From Paenibacillus paeoniae (GTDB lineage: Bacteria > Bacillota > Bacilli > Paenibacillales > Paenibacillaceae), in the NCBI RefSeq assembly GCF_003388735.1, contig NZ_QUBQ01000002.1:124001-188000 (forward strand): a stretch of DNA of 64,000 bases. Direction: 5' to 3'. The translations under genes and the position numbers were made by a program. This document shows positions 53,553-62,458 of the stretch, piece by piece (within the stretch, counting starts at the first letter, position 1; each line of letters starts with the position of its first letter). Below the pieces are notes generated by a model. That model was not told the DNA's origin. It was given only the letters and a program-made list of their open reading frames with translations, and did not search any database.

Positions 53553-54899
53553 TTGTATAGCAAATTAAGGAATACGTGGAACCGCGCAGCGATCGCGACA
53601 ATCGTCGCGGGATGTCTGGCCTTCACCGTAACCGCATCGGCTGCTCCGAAGCCGGCTGCAAGTGCAGCACCAAGCGATACATACGACATTGTCGTGCTAG
53701 GCGATTCGCTGGCGGCGGGTTATGAGCTGGGCTTTACGGAATCATCCGTACCCTATGGCTTTGCCGAGCATGTGTACGAGCAAGCTCTGTTCCAAGGTCT
53801 TCGGGCTGAGTACAACAATTACGGGATTATTGGCTTGCGTTCCGAAGGGCTCAGCAAATGGCTGGATGCCGCGGCCAAGGGACAAGCCGTGAAGGGGGCC
53901 GATATTCAAGCTGGCCTGATCGATCCGCGCGCAGCCGCTTTATTCGGCAAAACGACGCAGCTCGCTCAGGACTTGAAGGATGCCGAGCTTGTGCTTATTA
54001 CAATCGGCGGCAATGACTTCCTGTGGATGCTGAACGATCTTGGTGTCGAGACAGGCTTTCATCAGCTGTCTGCCGACAAGCAGGATTTGCTGAAATCTCA
54101 ACTCGATACACTTCTTGAGGGCTTCGAGAAGCAGTTGAAGGCCTCGCTCGGCACCATTCAGAAGCTTCAACCAAATGCTGAAATCGTAATCGCCAACCAA
54201 TATCTACCTATATATATCCAATTCAGAGACCAGAAGACTTACTTCGTGCCAGAGTCGACCGCCAAGTTTCTTACAGACGGCCAAACGCGACTGCTTGAGC
54301 GCTTGCAATCCGTTGTCAATGAATTTACGAAGCAAGGATTGAGCGTAAAGATTGCCGATGCATCGTCCGCAATCGAGAAGGATGCGCTTAAATTCACAAG
54401 CATCCGCGCAACGGATGAGAAAGGCAATCCGAAGCCAGACATCCATCCAACCGTATACGGCTACACTGCGCTCGGCCAAGCGTTCACCGAGCCGCTATGG
54501 GGCGCATACAAAACAGTCAAGCCTCGTAAATCGGGCGTGCCGATCTCGATCGTCGTAGGCGGCAAAGAAGTCGTTACCGACTATGCTCCCGTCATTAAGA
54601 AAGGCCGCACTTTCCTCTCATTGCGTGATGTAACCGATGCGCTGGGAGCAGAACTGAAATGGAATGCCGCTACTTCTACCGCTACCATTACTTTGGAAGA
54701 CCGTACAGTCGCCATTACGGTCGGTGCAGACAAGATCACGATTAACGGGAAAAGTGTACCGCTTAACGCCGAGCCGGCTTATCTCCAGCAATTCAGCGGA
54801 GAGAAGAAAACCTACGTTCCGCTCGCCGCGCTTTCAGATGGACTCGGCTTCCAAGTTGTATACCGCGAGACGTTGAAAACCGCCTTTATCAATCGTTAA
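53553..54899 (+). CDS. Secreted SGNH/GDSL hydrolase with copper-amine-oxidase-N stalk domain
   Basis: About 448 residues. A signal peptide (to SAAPKPAAS) precedes a GDSL-type esterase domain: block I VVLGDSLAAGYELG with catalytic Ser, block III GGNDF, and block V DIHPTVYGY with Asp and His. A C-terminal stalk domain follows (GRTFLSLRDVTDALGAELKW and KTYVPLAALSDGLGFQVVY), typical of Paenibacillus surface proteins. Start: TTG 53553 lies ten bases after AAAAGGA; a GTG at 53544 is too close. The ends of this gene and kapB overlap by four bases. Confidence 0.88.
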   Translation: MYSKLRNTWNRAAIATIVAGCLAFTVTASAAPKPAASAAPSDTYDIVVLGDSLAAGYELGFTESSVPYGFAEHVYEQALFQGLRAEYNNYGIIGLRSEGLSKWLDAAAKGQAVKGADIQAGLIDPRAAALFGKTTQLAQDLKDAELVLITIGGNDFLWMLNDLGVETGFHQLSADKQDLLKSQLDTLLEGFEKQLKASLGTIQKLQPNAEIVIANQYLPIYIQFRDQKTYFVPESTAKFLTDGQTRLLERLQSVVNEFTKQGLSVKIADASSAIEKDALKFTSIRATDEKGNPKPDIHPTVYGYTALGQAFTEPLWGAYKTVKPRKSGVPISIVVGGKEVVTDYAPVIKKGRTFLSLRDVTDALGAELKWNAATSTATITLEDRTVAITVGADKITINGKSVPLNAEPAYLQQFSGEKKTYVPLAALSDGLGFQVVYRETLKTAFINR

Positions 54900-55294
54900 T
54901 CCAGCTTATACTCTTTATGCAATCCGATCATGGTTTCGAGACTCTTGGCTGTCCAGCGATTCAGACGGTCGAGAGACTCGATCTCGGCGGCGACTGCCGC
55001 TTGAAGCGACTCCCGATAATCCGGCACCGCACCTGCATAGCTTTGCAAATCTCTTATTAGAACTGTCGTTTTCTCCGTATAGCTTAATGCGCGGCGTTCA
55101 TGAAACATCGCGACGTCCGGGTTATAGGGCTGATGCAAATCGCCCTGCTCCGGATGCTTGATCACCGCCAATACTTTAACCAGCGCACGCGGACCATTTA
55201 ATTCAACAACCTCTCCTACATATAGGCCCGAACGAACCTTTGCTTTCACTATATTTCCGGCTTCATAGCGGAATTGATCCTCATTAACAGACAT
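54896..55294 (-). CDS. kapB: KapB-type sporulation protein (kinase-associated protein B)
   Basis: 132 residues. An N-terminal SH3-like barrel (IVKAKVRSGLYVGEVVELNG) is followed by the hallmark HPEQGDLHQPYNPDVAMFHE and RRALSYTEKTTV and a helical C-terminus, matching Bacillus KapB. In B. subtilis KapB is required for KinB signalling into the sporulation phosphorelay. No kinB gene is in the window. GGAGG lies upstream of the ATG. Confidence 0.85.
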   Translation of the reverse strand: MSVNEDQFRYEAGNIVKAKVRSGLYVGEVVELNGPRALVKVLAVIKHPEQGDLHQPYNPDVAMFHERRALSYTEKTTVLIRDLQSYAGAVPDYRESLQAAVAAEIESLDRLNRWTAKSLETMIGLHKEYKLD

Positions 55295-55460
55295 CTTGTT
55301 TCCTCCTGATCCAATGTTTTTTCACTTCATGATGAATGACTCCATTTGCAACCATGTGATTACAATGTAAATGAACGTTAATTTATTGACAAGAACAACA
55401 TCTGAACTTGTATTAACCTAACCTGAGAAGTAATATGGAAATAGAAAAGTAGGTGAGTAT

Positions 55461-56573
55461 ATGCGCAAGAAGAGAGTGCTGCTGCTCTCAGAGGGGTTCG
55501 GCTCAGGCCACACGCAAGCAGCAACCGCGCTGGCGGTAGGATTAAAGCAGCTATGCCCCAGCATCTCGGCTCGGGTTATTGAGCTAGGGAAATTTTTAAA
55601 CCCGGTTCTCGGACCCTGGATTGTGTCAGCCTACCGTAGAACGGTAAGCTCTCAGCCCAAGATGGTAGGATTCATGTACCGCAGCAATTATAAGAAACCA
55701 ACGAACCGCTTGGCACAGCTTGCGCTTCATCGTGTATTTTATACGCAAACTACTCAAGTGATCGCACAGCTAAAGCCCGACCTTATCGTATGTACGCATC
55801 CTGTCCCTAATACAGTAGTCGCAAGATTGAAGCGGCTTGGATTGGATATTCCTTTATATACGCTTATTACCGATTATGACGCACATGGCTCCTGGGTCAA
55901 CCAGGAAGTGAATCATTATCTGGTTTCTTCCCCTGATGTGAAAAGCCGTCTTGTCGAAAAGGGCGTGCTGCCCGAACGAATAGAGATAACGGGAATACCT
56001 GTTCATCCAAACTTTTGGACAACATACAGCAAAGAAAACGTTCGCGAGGAATACGGGCTTAAAAATATGCCGACGGTTCTCATTATGGGCGGCGGATGGG
56101 GCATCCTGTACGAAGATAACGCTTTATCGTACATGACCAAGTGGCGCGAGACGACGCAGTTAATCTTTTGCGTAGGCTCCAATGAGAAGATGAAAGAGAA
56201 GATGCTGGGCGATCCCATGTTTCAGCACCCGAACATTCGCATACTAGGCTTTACGCGCGATGTTCACAAGCTGATGGAAGCAGCCGATCTGCTTGTTACC
56301 AAGCCCGGCGGCATGACCTGCACGGAAGGCATGAGCAAGGCGCTTCCGATGTTGTTCTACGAGCCGATACCTGGACAAGAAGAAGAGAATTGCGAATACT
56401 TCATTAAAAACGGTTTTGGAGAAATGCTGGATTCTAACGATACAGTAGACCGATGGTTTCAGCTTATCCATGACAACGAAGCAGCAGCCGCATTCCGCGA
56501 TGGTCTGCTGCAGAAGCGCGCGCTTCAATATGACCCCCAAAAGTGTCCTCAGGCCGTACTACAACTCATGTAG
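55461..56573 (+). CDS. Family 28 glycosyltransferase, MGDG synthase/UgtP type
   Basis: 370 residues. N-terminal LLLSEGFGSGHTQAATALAV is the MGDG_synth signature loop. The C-terminal GT28 domain shows TVLIMGGGWGILYED, RILGFTRDVHKLMEAADLLV and TKPGGMTCTEGMSKALPML, binding UDP-sugar. It should glycosylate a diacylglycerol or undecaprenyl-type lipid. AGGTGAG precedes the ATG. Several paralogues are common in Paenibacillus, so the exact product is uncertain. Confidence 0.88.
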   Translation: MRKKRVLLLSEGFGSGHTQAATALAVGLKQLCPSISARVIELGKFLNPVLGPWIVSAYRRTVSSQPKMVGFMYRSNYKKPTNRLAQLALHRVFYTQTTQVIAQLKPDLIVCTHPVPNTVVARLKRLGLDIPLYTLITDYDAHGSWVNQEVNHYLVSSPDVKSRLVEKGVLPERIEITGIPVHPNFWTTYSKENVREEYGLKNMPTVLIMGGGWGILYEDNALSYMTKWRETTQLIFCVGSNEKMKEKMLGDPMFQHPNIRILGFTRDVHKLMEAADLLVTKPGGMTCTEGMSKALPMLFYEPIPGQEEENCEYFIKNGFGEMLDSNDTVDRWFQLIHDNEAAAAFRDGLLQKRALQYDPQKCPQAVLQLM

Positions 56574-56664
56574 TGACGGCTTTGTTTTTCACTCTTGGTT
56601 TGGGGCATAATTGAAAATGGCTTGTTCGATACAGCAGCATACTTGAAGGGAGATCGTGACCAAC

Positions 56665-58080
56665 ATGCAATCTCAAATGACAGATGGCAAAACGATTATT
56701 CTCAGGCTTGAAATCGACACTGAAAAAGCCCAATTCGGCAAGGCTGCTACCGCAATCGAGGGAGCAAAAGGCGACATCATCGCCATTGACGTTATACATA
56801 CCGACAAAAATAAGAGCGTACGGGATCTAACCGTCAAAATTACAGAGCAGGGCGCCTCCGAAAGGCTGACCGAAGCGCTTAGCTCCGTGCCGGGCATCCG
56901 GCTGCTTCATGTCTCGGATCGCACGTTCCTGCTTCACCTTGGCGGCAAAATTACGATTCAACCCAAAACGCCGATCCAAAACCGCGATGATTTGTCCAGA
57001 GTATACACACCTGACGTAGCCAGAGTGTGTCAAGCCATTCATGAAGAGCCATCCAAAGCCCATACGCTTACGATCAAGCGCAATACGGTTGCCGTTGTCT
57101 CCGACGGCAGCGCTGTACTGGGACTTGGCAACATCGGGCCATACGCTGCAATGCCGGTCATGGAGGGCAAGGCGATGCTGTTCAAGCAATTCGCCGATGT
57201 AGACGCCTTCCCGATCTGTCTCGATACGCAAGATACAGAGGAAGTTATTGCGGCTGTCAGGCATCTTGCTCCCGCTTTCGGCGGCATCAACCTGGAGGAT
57301 ATCTCCGCTCCTCGCTGCTTCGAGATCGAGCGGCGGCTGCGTGAGGAGCTGGATATTCCCGTATTCCATGACGATCAGCATGGAACAGCCGTTGTTCTCT
57401 ATGCGGGTCTGTTGAATGCGCTCAAGCTAACTGGGCGCAGCTTAAGCGAAGCTCATATCGTCGTATGCGGCATCGGAGCAGCAGGTACAGCCTGCACAAA
57501 GATGCTTCTGGCTGGAGGCGCGCGCAACGTTATCGGCATAGATCGTCCAGGCATCCTATCGGCTGACGAGACGTATGACCATCCTATGTGGCAATGGTAT
57601 GCCGAGAATACCAATACGGAACGGCGCAAAGGCGGCTTGAAGGAAGCGCTCGAAGGAGCGGATGTCTTCATTGGCGTATCGGCTGGCGGTTTGTTAACGC
57701 GAGAGCATGTCGCAAGCATGGCGCCTGAGCCGATCGTCTTCGCTATGGCGAATCCGGAGCCGGAGATTCGTCCCGAGCTCATCGAGGATATTGTCGGCGT
57801 CATCGCCACAGGTCGATCCGACTATCCGAACCAGATCAACAACGTGCTTTGCTTCCCCGGCATCTTCCGGGGCGCACTGGACAGCCGCGCTTCGGAGATC
57901 AATGAGCCGATGAAGCTGGCGGCTGCCGAAGCGATCGCTTCTGTCATAAGCGATGAAGAGCTGAACCGCATGTATATTATTCCTAGCGTGTTCAACGCCA
58001 AGATTGTCGAGGAAGTCCGGCGCAGAGTCGTAGCTGCCGCCCAGCAAAGCGGCGTATCCCGCCGCCAGCTGCGAGACTAA
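56665..58080 (+). CDS. NAD(P)-dependent malic enzyme with N-terminal ACT domain
   Basis: 471 residues. An N-terminal ACT-like regulatory domain (about residues 10-95) precedes the malic enzyme domains. VYTPDVARVCQAI carries the catalytic tyrosine, VSDGSAVLGLGNIGP the substrate loop, and RLREELDIPVFHDDQHGTAV the metal-binding acidic residues; the Rossmann loop is VVCGIGAAGTACTKMLLAGG. The reaction is malate to pyruvate and CO2. Start uncertain: GTG 56656 is three and ATG 56665 twelve bases after GGGAG. Confidence 0.92.
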   Translation: MQSQMTDGKTIILRLEIDTEKAQFGKAATAIEGAKGDIIAIDVIHTDKNKSVRDLTVKITEQGASERLTEALSSVPGIRLLHVSDRTFLLHLGGKITIQPKTPIQNRDDLSRVYTPDVARVCQAIHEEPSKAHTLTIKRNTVAVVSDGSAVLGLGNIGPYAAMPVMEGKAMLFKQFADVDAFPICLDTQDTEEVIAAVRHLAPAFGGINLEDISAPRCFEIERRLREELDIPVFHDDQHGTAVVLYAGLLNALKLTGRSLSEAHIVVCGIGAAGTACTKMLLAGGARNVIGIDRPGILSADETYDHPMWQWYAENTNTERRKGGLKEALEGADVFIGVSAGGLLTREHVASMAPEPIVFAMANPEPEIRPELIEDIVGVIATGRSDYPNQINNVLCFPGIFRGALDSRASEINEPMKLAAAEAIASVISDEELNRMYIIPSVFNAKIVEEVRRRVVAAAQQSGVSRRQLRD

Positions 58081-58141
58081 GCGGGGCTAGGCGCTGGCTG
58101 CAGCATGTTGCGATGTAACTAAGTCAATCTGTGCTTCCTAC

Positions 58142-58600
58142 TGGACATCGCGCAGCACACTGCGGGCTTTTAAGTCGATCTGAGCGATCTATTGGACATC
58201 GCGCAGCACACTGCGGGCTTTTAAGTCGATCTGAGCGGCCTATTGGACATCGCGCAGCACACTGCGCACTTTTAAGTCGATCTGAGCGATCTATTGGACA
58301 TCGCGCAGCACACTGCGCACTTTTAAGTCGATCTGAGCGGCCTATTGGACATCGCGCAGCACACTGCGCACTTTTAAGTCGATCTGAGCGATCTATTGGA
58401 CATCGCGCAGCCCACTGCGCACTTTTAAGTCGATCTGAGCGATCTATTGGACATCGCGCAGCACACTGCGCACTTTTAAGTCGATCTGAGCGATCTATTG
58501 GACATCGCGCAGCACACTGCGCACTTTTAAGTCGATCTGAGCGATCTATTGGACATCGCGCAGCACACTGCGCACTTTTAAGTCGATCTGAGCGATCTAA
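58142..58600. repeat. Nine-copy 51-bp tandem repeat with a hairpin in each unit
   Basis: The unit begins TATTGGACATCGCGCAGCAC and ends TCGATCTGAGCGATC. Each copy contains GCGCAG-CACA-CTGCGC, a 6-bp stem with a tetraloop (weaker in the first two copies, which have CTGCGGGC). Copies differ at few positions: GATC/GGCC before CTATTGG, and CAGCCCAC in one. The period of 51 is divisible by three, so both strands stay open, but no ribosome binding site or coding character is seen. Confidence 0.92.
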
Positions 58601-58633
58601 TCTAATCCTGGGCATAACTTGCATCAAAATAAT

Positions 58634-58732
58634 AAAAGAACCATATCGACATGGAAGGGAAGAAGGAGACTGACCCCTGTCTCACAAACGGGGGTCAGAC
58701 CCAAATCCCCGCATGAAGGATATGGTTCTTTT
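58634..58732. repeat. Nested inverted-repeat element downstream of the tandem array
   Basis: Outer arms AAAAGAACCATATC (58634-58647) and GATATGGTTCTTTT (58719-58732) are perfect. Inner arms CTGACCCC (58670-58677) and GGGGTCAG (58691-58698) are also perfect. It could be a large terminator for the minus-strand MFS gene or a miniature mobile element; no target duplication was verified. Confidence 0.65.
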
Positions 58733-58757
58733 TGAGCTGTAAAACGTAATTATGTCG

Positions 58758-59957
58758 CTATAAGCGGGCGATAGATCGCTCCCGGCTTCGCTTCATCCAG
58801 ACGATCAGTCCCGTGCCGGCCATGATGATCCCTGTTGCCACAAAGATTGAGTGGATACCGAGGAATAGCCCCAGCAGACCGCCGATCAACGGCCCAAGCA
58901 TGGAGCCGAACTGATTCGCTCCGGCCGTCAAGCCGAAGGAGCGACCCCGGAACTGCTCATCCGTATTTTGCACCATAAGCGTATTAATGATCGGTACGAT
59001 GCCAGCCATAAACAAACCGAATACAAATTGCACCATTGCGAACAGCCACAGCGCTTCTACGAAATACTGCACACAAACAACTGTTCCTCCACACAAGAGA
59101 CATAGAATCAAAATCCGATAGTATCCCTTTCGTTCGCCAAGCCTGCCCCATAACGGAGACGCAATAATACCGGCAATCCCGATTAACGAGAGGACAAGCC
59201 CTGCAGACAACGCCGCGCCCTTCTCGCCGCCCTGCAACTCTGCAATATGGAGAGACAGCAGCGGCTGAATCATATTAAGAGATAACTGAAACACGACGAG
59301 GATAAGCAGCATATGAATAAGCGTCCGATTGCGGAGCGCCATTCTGTACGTAATGGGTTGCTTGCTCTTCACTGACTCCTTTGTTTCTCCGCCCTTGCCT
59401 TCCTTCACCCAGAAGATGACCGCAAGCGCTGCCGCCAAGATGATAACTGCGGCAACAATAAAAGATCTGCGCATACCGAATGCTTCGGCAAGCAATCCAC
59501 CGAATAAGGGGCCCAGAATCCCCCCTGTCATCGCTCCGGCTTGCATCATGCCAAGACTCCAGCCGAGCTTCTCCTTCGGTGCAATCATCGCCACTATCGA
59601 CATAGAGGCCGGGACGAATCCGCCGACTAAGCCGTGCAGCATTCGTACACCTACCAGTTGCCAAGGCGTCTGTACAAAGGCGATTAATGCGTAAATAATA
59701 GCCAGGCTAAGTCCTGCCCGAATGACCATTTTGCGTTTGCCGAACTTATCCGCGAGCATACCCCATAGTGGGGCCATAACGGCGCCGACCAGGAAAGCAG
59801 AGGAATGTACAATACCCGCCCATAAATTGACGGAGCTCTTGTCCACACCAAGGTCATACAGAAATAAAGGCAGGAACGGCACCGACATCGTATAGCTGGC
59901 GCTGCAGAAGAGCACGCCAAACCATAAGATCCACATCGTTCGTTGCCAGGATGGCAT
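58758..59957 (-). CDS. MFS multidrug-efflux-type transporter
   Basis: 399 residues with twelve helices. Motif A is clear (GMLADKFGKRKMVIRAGLSL), motif C-like glycines lie in GAMTGGILGPLFGGLLAEAF, and motif A repeats in the second half (GRLGERKGYYRILIL). This is the DHA1 drug:H+ antiporter pattern of MdtG/YttB-like proteins. The start at MPSWQRTM follows a GGGAG site. Substrates unknown. Confidence 0.87.
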   Translation of the reverse strand: MPSWQRTMWILWFGVLFCSASYTMSVPFLPLFLYDLGVDKSSVNLWAGIVHSSAFLVGAVMAPLWGMLADKFGKRKMVIRAGLSLAIIYALIAFVQTPWQLVGVRMLHGLVGGFVPASMSIVAMIAPKEKLGWSLGMMQAGAMTGGILGPLFGGLLAEAFGMRRSFIVAAVIILAAALAVIFWVKEGKGGETKESVKSKQPITYRMALRNRTLIHMLLILVVFQLSLNMIQPLLSLHIAELQGGEKGAALSAGLVLSLIGIAGIIASPLWGRLGERKGYYRILILCLLCGGTVVCVQYFVEALWLFAMVQFVFGLFMAGIVPIINTLMVQNTDEQFRGRSFGLTAGANQFGSMLGPLIGGLLGLFLGIHSIFVATGIIMAGTGLIVWMKRSRERSIARL

Positions 59958-60312
59958 ATGAGGTCACTCCCTTCTTGCCAAAAACCAAACTGAATCCATC
60001 CGAACGTCATTGCGTCATGTACCACTATACGCCCCTTTCCATAGGAGTTCAAAACGTAACAAAGGGAGCAAACCCGAGCAATCCTTAGCGAAGCTCCGCT
60101 TAACGCATAAGAATGCGCCTTTAAGCCAAAAAATATTGAAACCAGCAATCCCATCGCACGTAAGTTAACTTATGGGCGTTGTTATGCCATCATGAACAGC
60201 CTGTGAAAACGCCATCATAGTGTCTGTGACCTGCGTCCTATATAAAAGGCGACGACTACTCAACGGATATGCTATACTTAGCAGGTATGTTGAACAAAAA
60301 GGAGCCTACCTC

Positions 60313-60954
60313 ATGTTCCAAGCTTTTATTGATTTTCTGAAGGATTATGGCCCCTTGGGACTGTTCGTTCATTCCTTTCTAGACGCGGTCATTTTTCCGG
60401 TCCCCGCTTTTTTCTTGCAGGTATCGCTAAGTATTATGAATCCGACAACAGCCTTATGGCTCGCAACGGTCGGATACATCGCCTGCCTTATCGGGACACC
60501 GGTCGGTTACTATTTGGGCAAAATTATGGGTAAATCCATTCTTTACCGATTTATTAAGACAGAATGGATAGACGCCGCTACAAGCCGGTTTCAAAAAAAC
60601 GGTGAGGCTGCTATATTAATTGGTTCGTTTACGCCAATTCCGTTTAAAGTATTTACGATTTTATCCGGCGCCTTGAACTTTCCGTTATGGCGACTGATCG
60701 GCTACGCTGCGATAGGGCGTGCCGTTAAGTTTTACGCAGTAGGCGCATTGTTCTACTTCTATGGCCGCGCGGCAGAATCAATGGTGAAGGATGTATCGCT
60801 CTATACCTTTATTATCGCCGTACCGTTAATTGCTATTTTCCTGTTTGTTCGCAGCAGGATTCGCAAGAAAAAACAACTTCAAGAGGCAGCATCTCAGTCT
60901 GCGGCTGAACATCAAGCAGCAGCAACCGAGCTTAGCCATGATCCAACTAAATAA
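60313..60954 (+). CDS. YqaA-type DedA/VTT-domain membrane protein
   Basis: 213 residues from ATG 60313, with AAAGGAG eight bases upstream; the longer frame upstream lacks a site. VTT-domain features are FLDAVIFPVPAFFLQVSLSI, GTPVGYYLGKIMGKSILY, and SFTPIPFKVFTILSGALNFP with GRAVKFYAVGALFYFYGR. A charged Ala/Gln-rich tail is cytosolic. A role in membrane lipid or undecaprenyl-phosphate handling is inferred from the family. The 59958-60312 gap upstream holds only short imperfect hairpins and no gene I can support. Confidence 0.85.
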   Translation: MFQAFIDFLKDYGPLGLFVHSFLDAVIFPVPAFFLQVSLSIMNPTTALWLATVGYIACLIGTPVGYYLGKIMGKSILYRFIKTEWIDAATSRFQKNGEAAILIGSFTPIPFKVFTILSGALNFPLWRLIGYAAIGRAVKFYAVGALFYFYGRAAESMVKDVSLYTFIIAVPLIAIFLFVRSRIRKKKQLQEAASQSAAEHQAAATELSHDPTK

Positions 60955-61000
60955 AAGCTATCCCTCAATGTCCGCAAGGAAATGAGGGATAGCTTTTTTT
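60953..61000 (+). terminator. Terminator of the VTT-domain gene
   Basis: AAAAGCTATCCCTCA and TGAGGGATAGCTTTT pair, followed by a T-run. It begins at the stop codon. Confidence 0.9.
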
Positions 61001-61023
61001 CATATCGGTATATTATGCTGCCC

Positions 61024-62106
61024 TTAGAGCGCGCTTCCTCCGAATAGGAAACGGTGCTCCCAATGTGTGCCTTTAATAGTACTCGTTCTTACACCGCCGC
61101 TTTCTTTGGAGTACGTGTGCAAGATTTTACCGTCCCCCAGATAGATGCCGACATGTGTAATACGTTGAGTCGATTTGTTAACGCTGCTGTATGCGGACGC
61201 GCTTGTCCCCTTATAAGACATAAAGAACATCAGATCGCCGCGCTTCAGATTGTTGATATTGGTTGTCGCATTGCCTTTTTTCTTCACATAATCGCCCTGC
61301 TGGCGAGAATCCGCCGGAAGCGTAATGCCCGCACCGTCCATGAAGGCTCTTCTTGTAAATGCGGAGCAGTCAAACGTTTTGGTAGAGCTGCGGTTTGAAC
61401 CGAACTCATATGGCGTCCCCAGATACTTCATACCGGCCGAGATTACTTTTTCAACAGAAGCGTTGGAGGAAGGTGCAGTGGGCTTTGTCTCTGCTTCATT
61501 GCCTGGGTTGCTGCCGGAGCCATTCGAACCTGTATTCGTCGAACCAGAACCGGGTGTGTTGCCCAGGGACAGATATTGCGATTGGGTCGACACATAACCT
61601 TTTACGCCATTGGAATCAAGAACTTCATACCAGCTGCTGCTTGCTTGTCCCAACACTTGTACTTGCTCATTTGCTTTCAAATAACGAAGGCGCTTTGCGG
61701 AAGTGGCAGGACCCTCGCGGAAGGATACCGATTTCTTCACGACAGCATTCATCGCTGGAACGGCTTCATCAGAGGAAGAACCCGAGTTCGGTGAAGAAGA
61801 ATTGGAAGAAGAGCTTGTTTTCGTATATTGGGACGAAGAGGAGATATAGCCAGATTTGCCGTTAGCGTCGCTAACTTTGTACCAGCCTTTGCCCGCCTCC
61901 TCGATAATGCTCACATTCTCGCCCTTCTTCAGCATGCGGATAACCGTGCTGGAAGCCGATGGGGCTGTACGCATGTTAACTCCCCAGATCACTTCAGCCG
62001 ACTGCGCGGCATATGCTGCCGGTGCCGGGATCACCACTGCGGTGCCTAGCAACAATACGGCCGATATGGTCGCTGCTGCGACTTTGTGCTTCATGGTGTA
62101 TTTCAT
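61024..62106 (-). CDS. Secreted NlpC/P60 endopeptidase with two SH3 domains
   Basis: 360 residues. A signal peptide (to AAYAA) precedes two bacterial SH3b domains (GVNMRTAPSASSTVIRML and SVSFREGPATSAKRLRYL) separated by a Ser-rich linker, then a Ser/Gly/Asn linker and an NlpC/P60 domain with catalytic C247 (TFDCSAF), H318 (THVGIYLG) and H330 (ILHTY). It cleaves D-gamma-glutamyl-diamino acid bonds in stem peptides. AAGGAGG lies nine bases before the ATG. Confidence 0.94.
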   Translation of the reverse strand: MKYTMKHKVAAATISAVLLLGTAVVIPAPAAYAAQSAEVIWGVNMRTAPSASSTVIRMLKKGENVSIIEEAGKGWYKVSDANGKSGYISSSSQYTKTSSSSNSSSPNSGSSSDEAVPAMNAVVKKSVSFREGPATSAKRLRYLKANEQVQVLGQASSSWYEVLDSNGVKGYVSTQSQYLSLGNTPGSGSTNTGSNGSGSNPGNEAETKPTAPSSNASVEKVISAGMKYLGTPYEFGSNRSSTKTFDCSAFTRRAFMDGAGITLPADSRQQGDYVKKKGNATTNINNLKRGDLMFFMSYKGTSASAYSSVNKSTQRITHVGIYLGDGKILHTYSKESGGVRTSTIKGTHWEHRFLFGGSAL

Positions 62107-62269
62107 TCAATACGCCTCCTTGAGTAATGATTGCTGTGCCGGTGTTCGGCGTGTACATCAACCATTGTAAGTTTGGCGTCTCCATACAAGCATCGACCAA
62201 TGTTCCTAAATAGGGGACCTTGGAATTGGGAGTATTGCATTACCTAAAAACGCTAAGAAAAAATTAATA

Positions 62270-62306
62270 AAAGGCGCCTCCATCCATGGAGACGCCTTCC
62301 TTTTTC
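62270..62306. terminator. Hairpin terminator downstream of the CDF gene
   Basis: AAGGCG-C-CTCCAT and ATGGAG-A-CGCCTT pair around a 2-base turn region. T-rich sequence follows on both strands. It lies about 150 bases past the CDF stop; the rest of 62107-62458 holds no gene. Confidence 0.72.
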
Positions 62307-62458
62307 ACTTTTTTCAAACATGATAAGCTAAGCGATGATTGGCCGAAATGCCAAATATGAGAATTCTCATAAAGATTAGGGCTTTCTCATATGACCACCG
62401 GGACTAAAGACTCATTTTTAGATATCCGCCAAGAATTTGGTCCTATTTACCAACCGTA

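Noticed and set aside
58142..58600. CRISPR array
   Set aside because: Units abut with no unique spacers, and no cas genes are present.
58124..58673. Long open frames on both strands across the 51-bp array, giving 17-residue periodic proteins
   Set aside because: They exist only because the repeat period is a multiple of three. Neither has a ribosome binding site, and both strands being open argues for a non-coding repeat.
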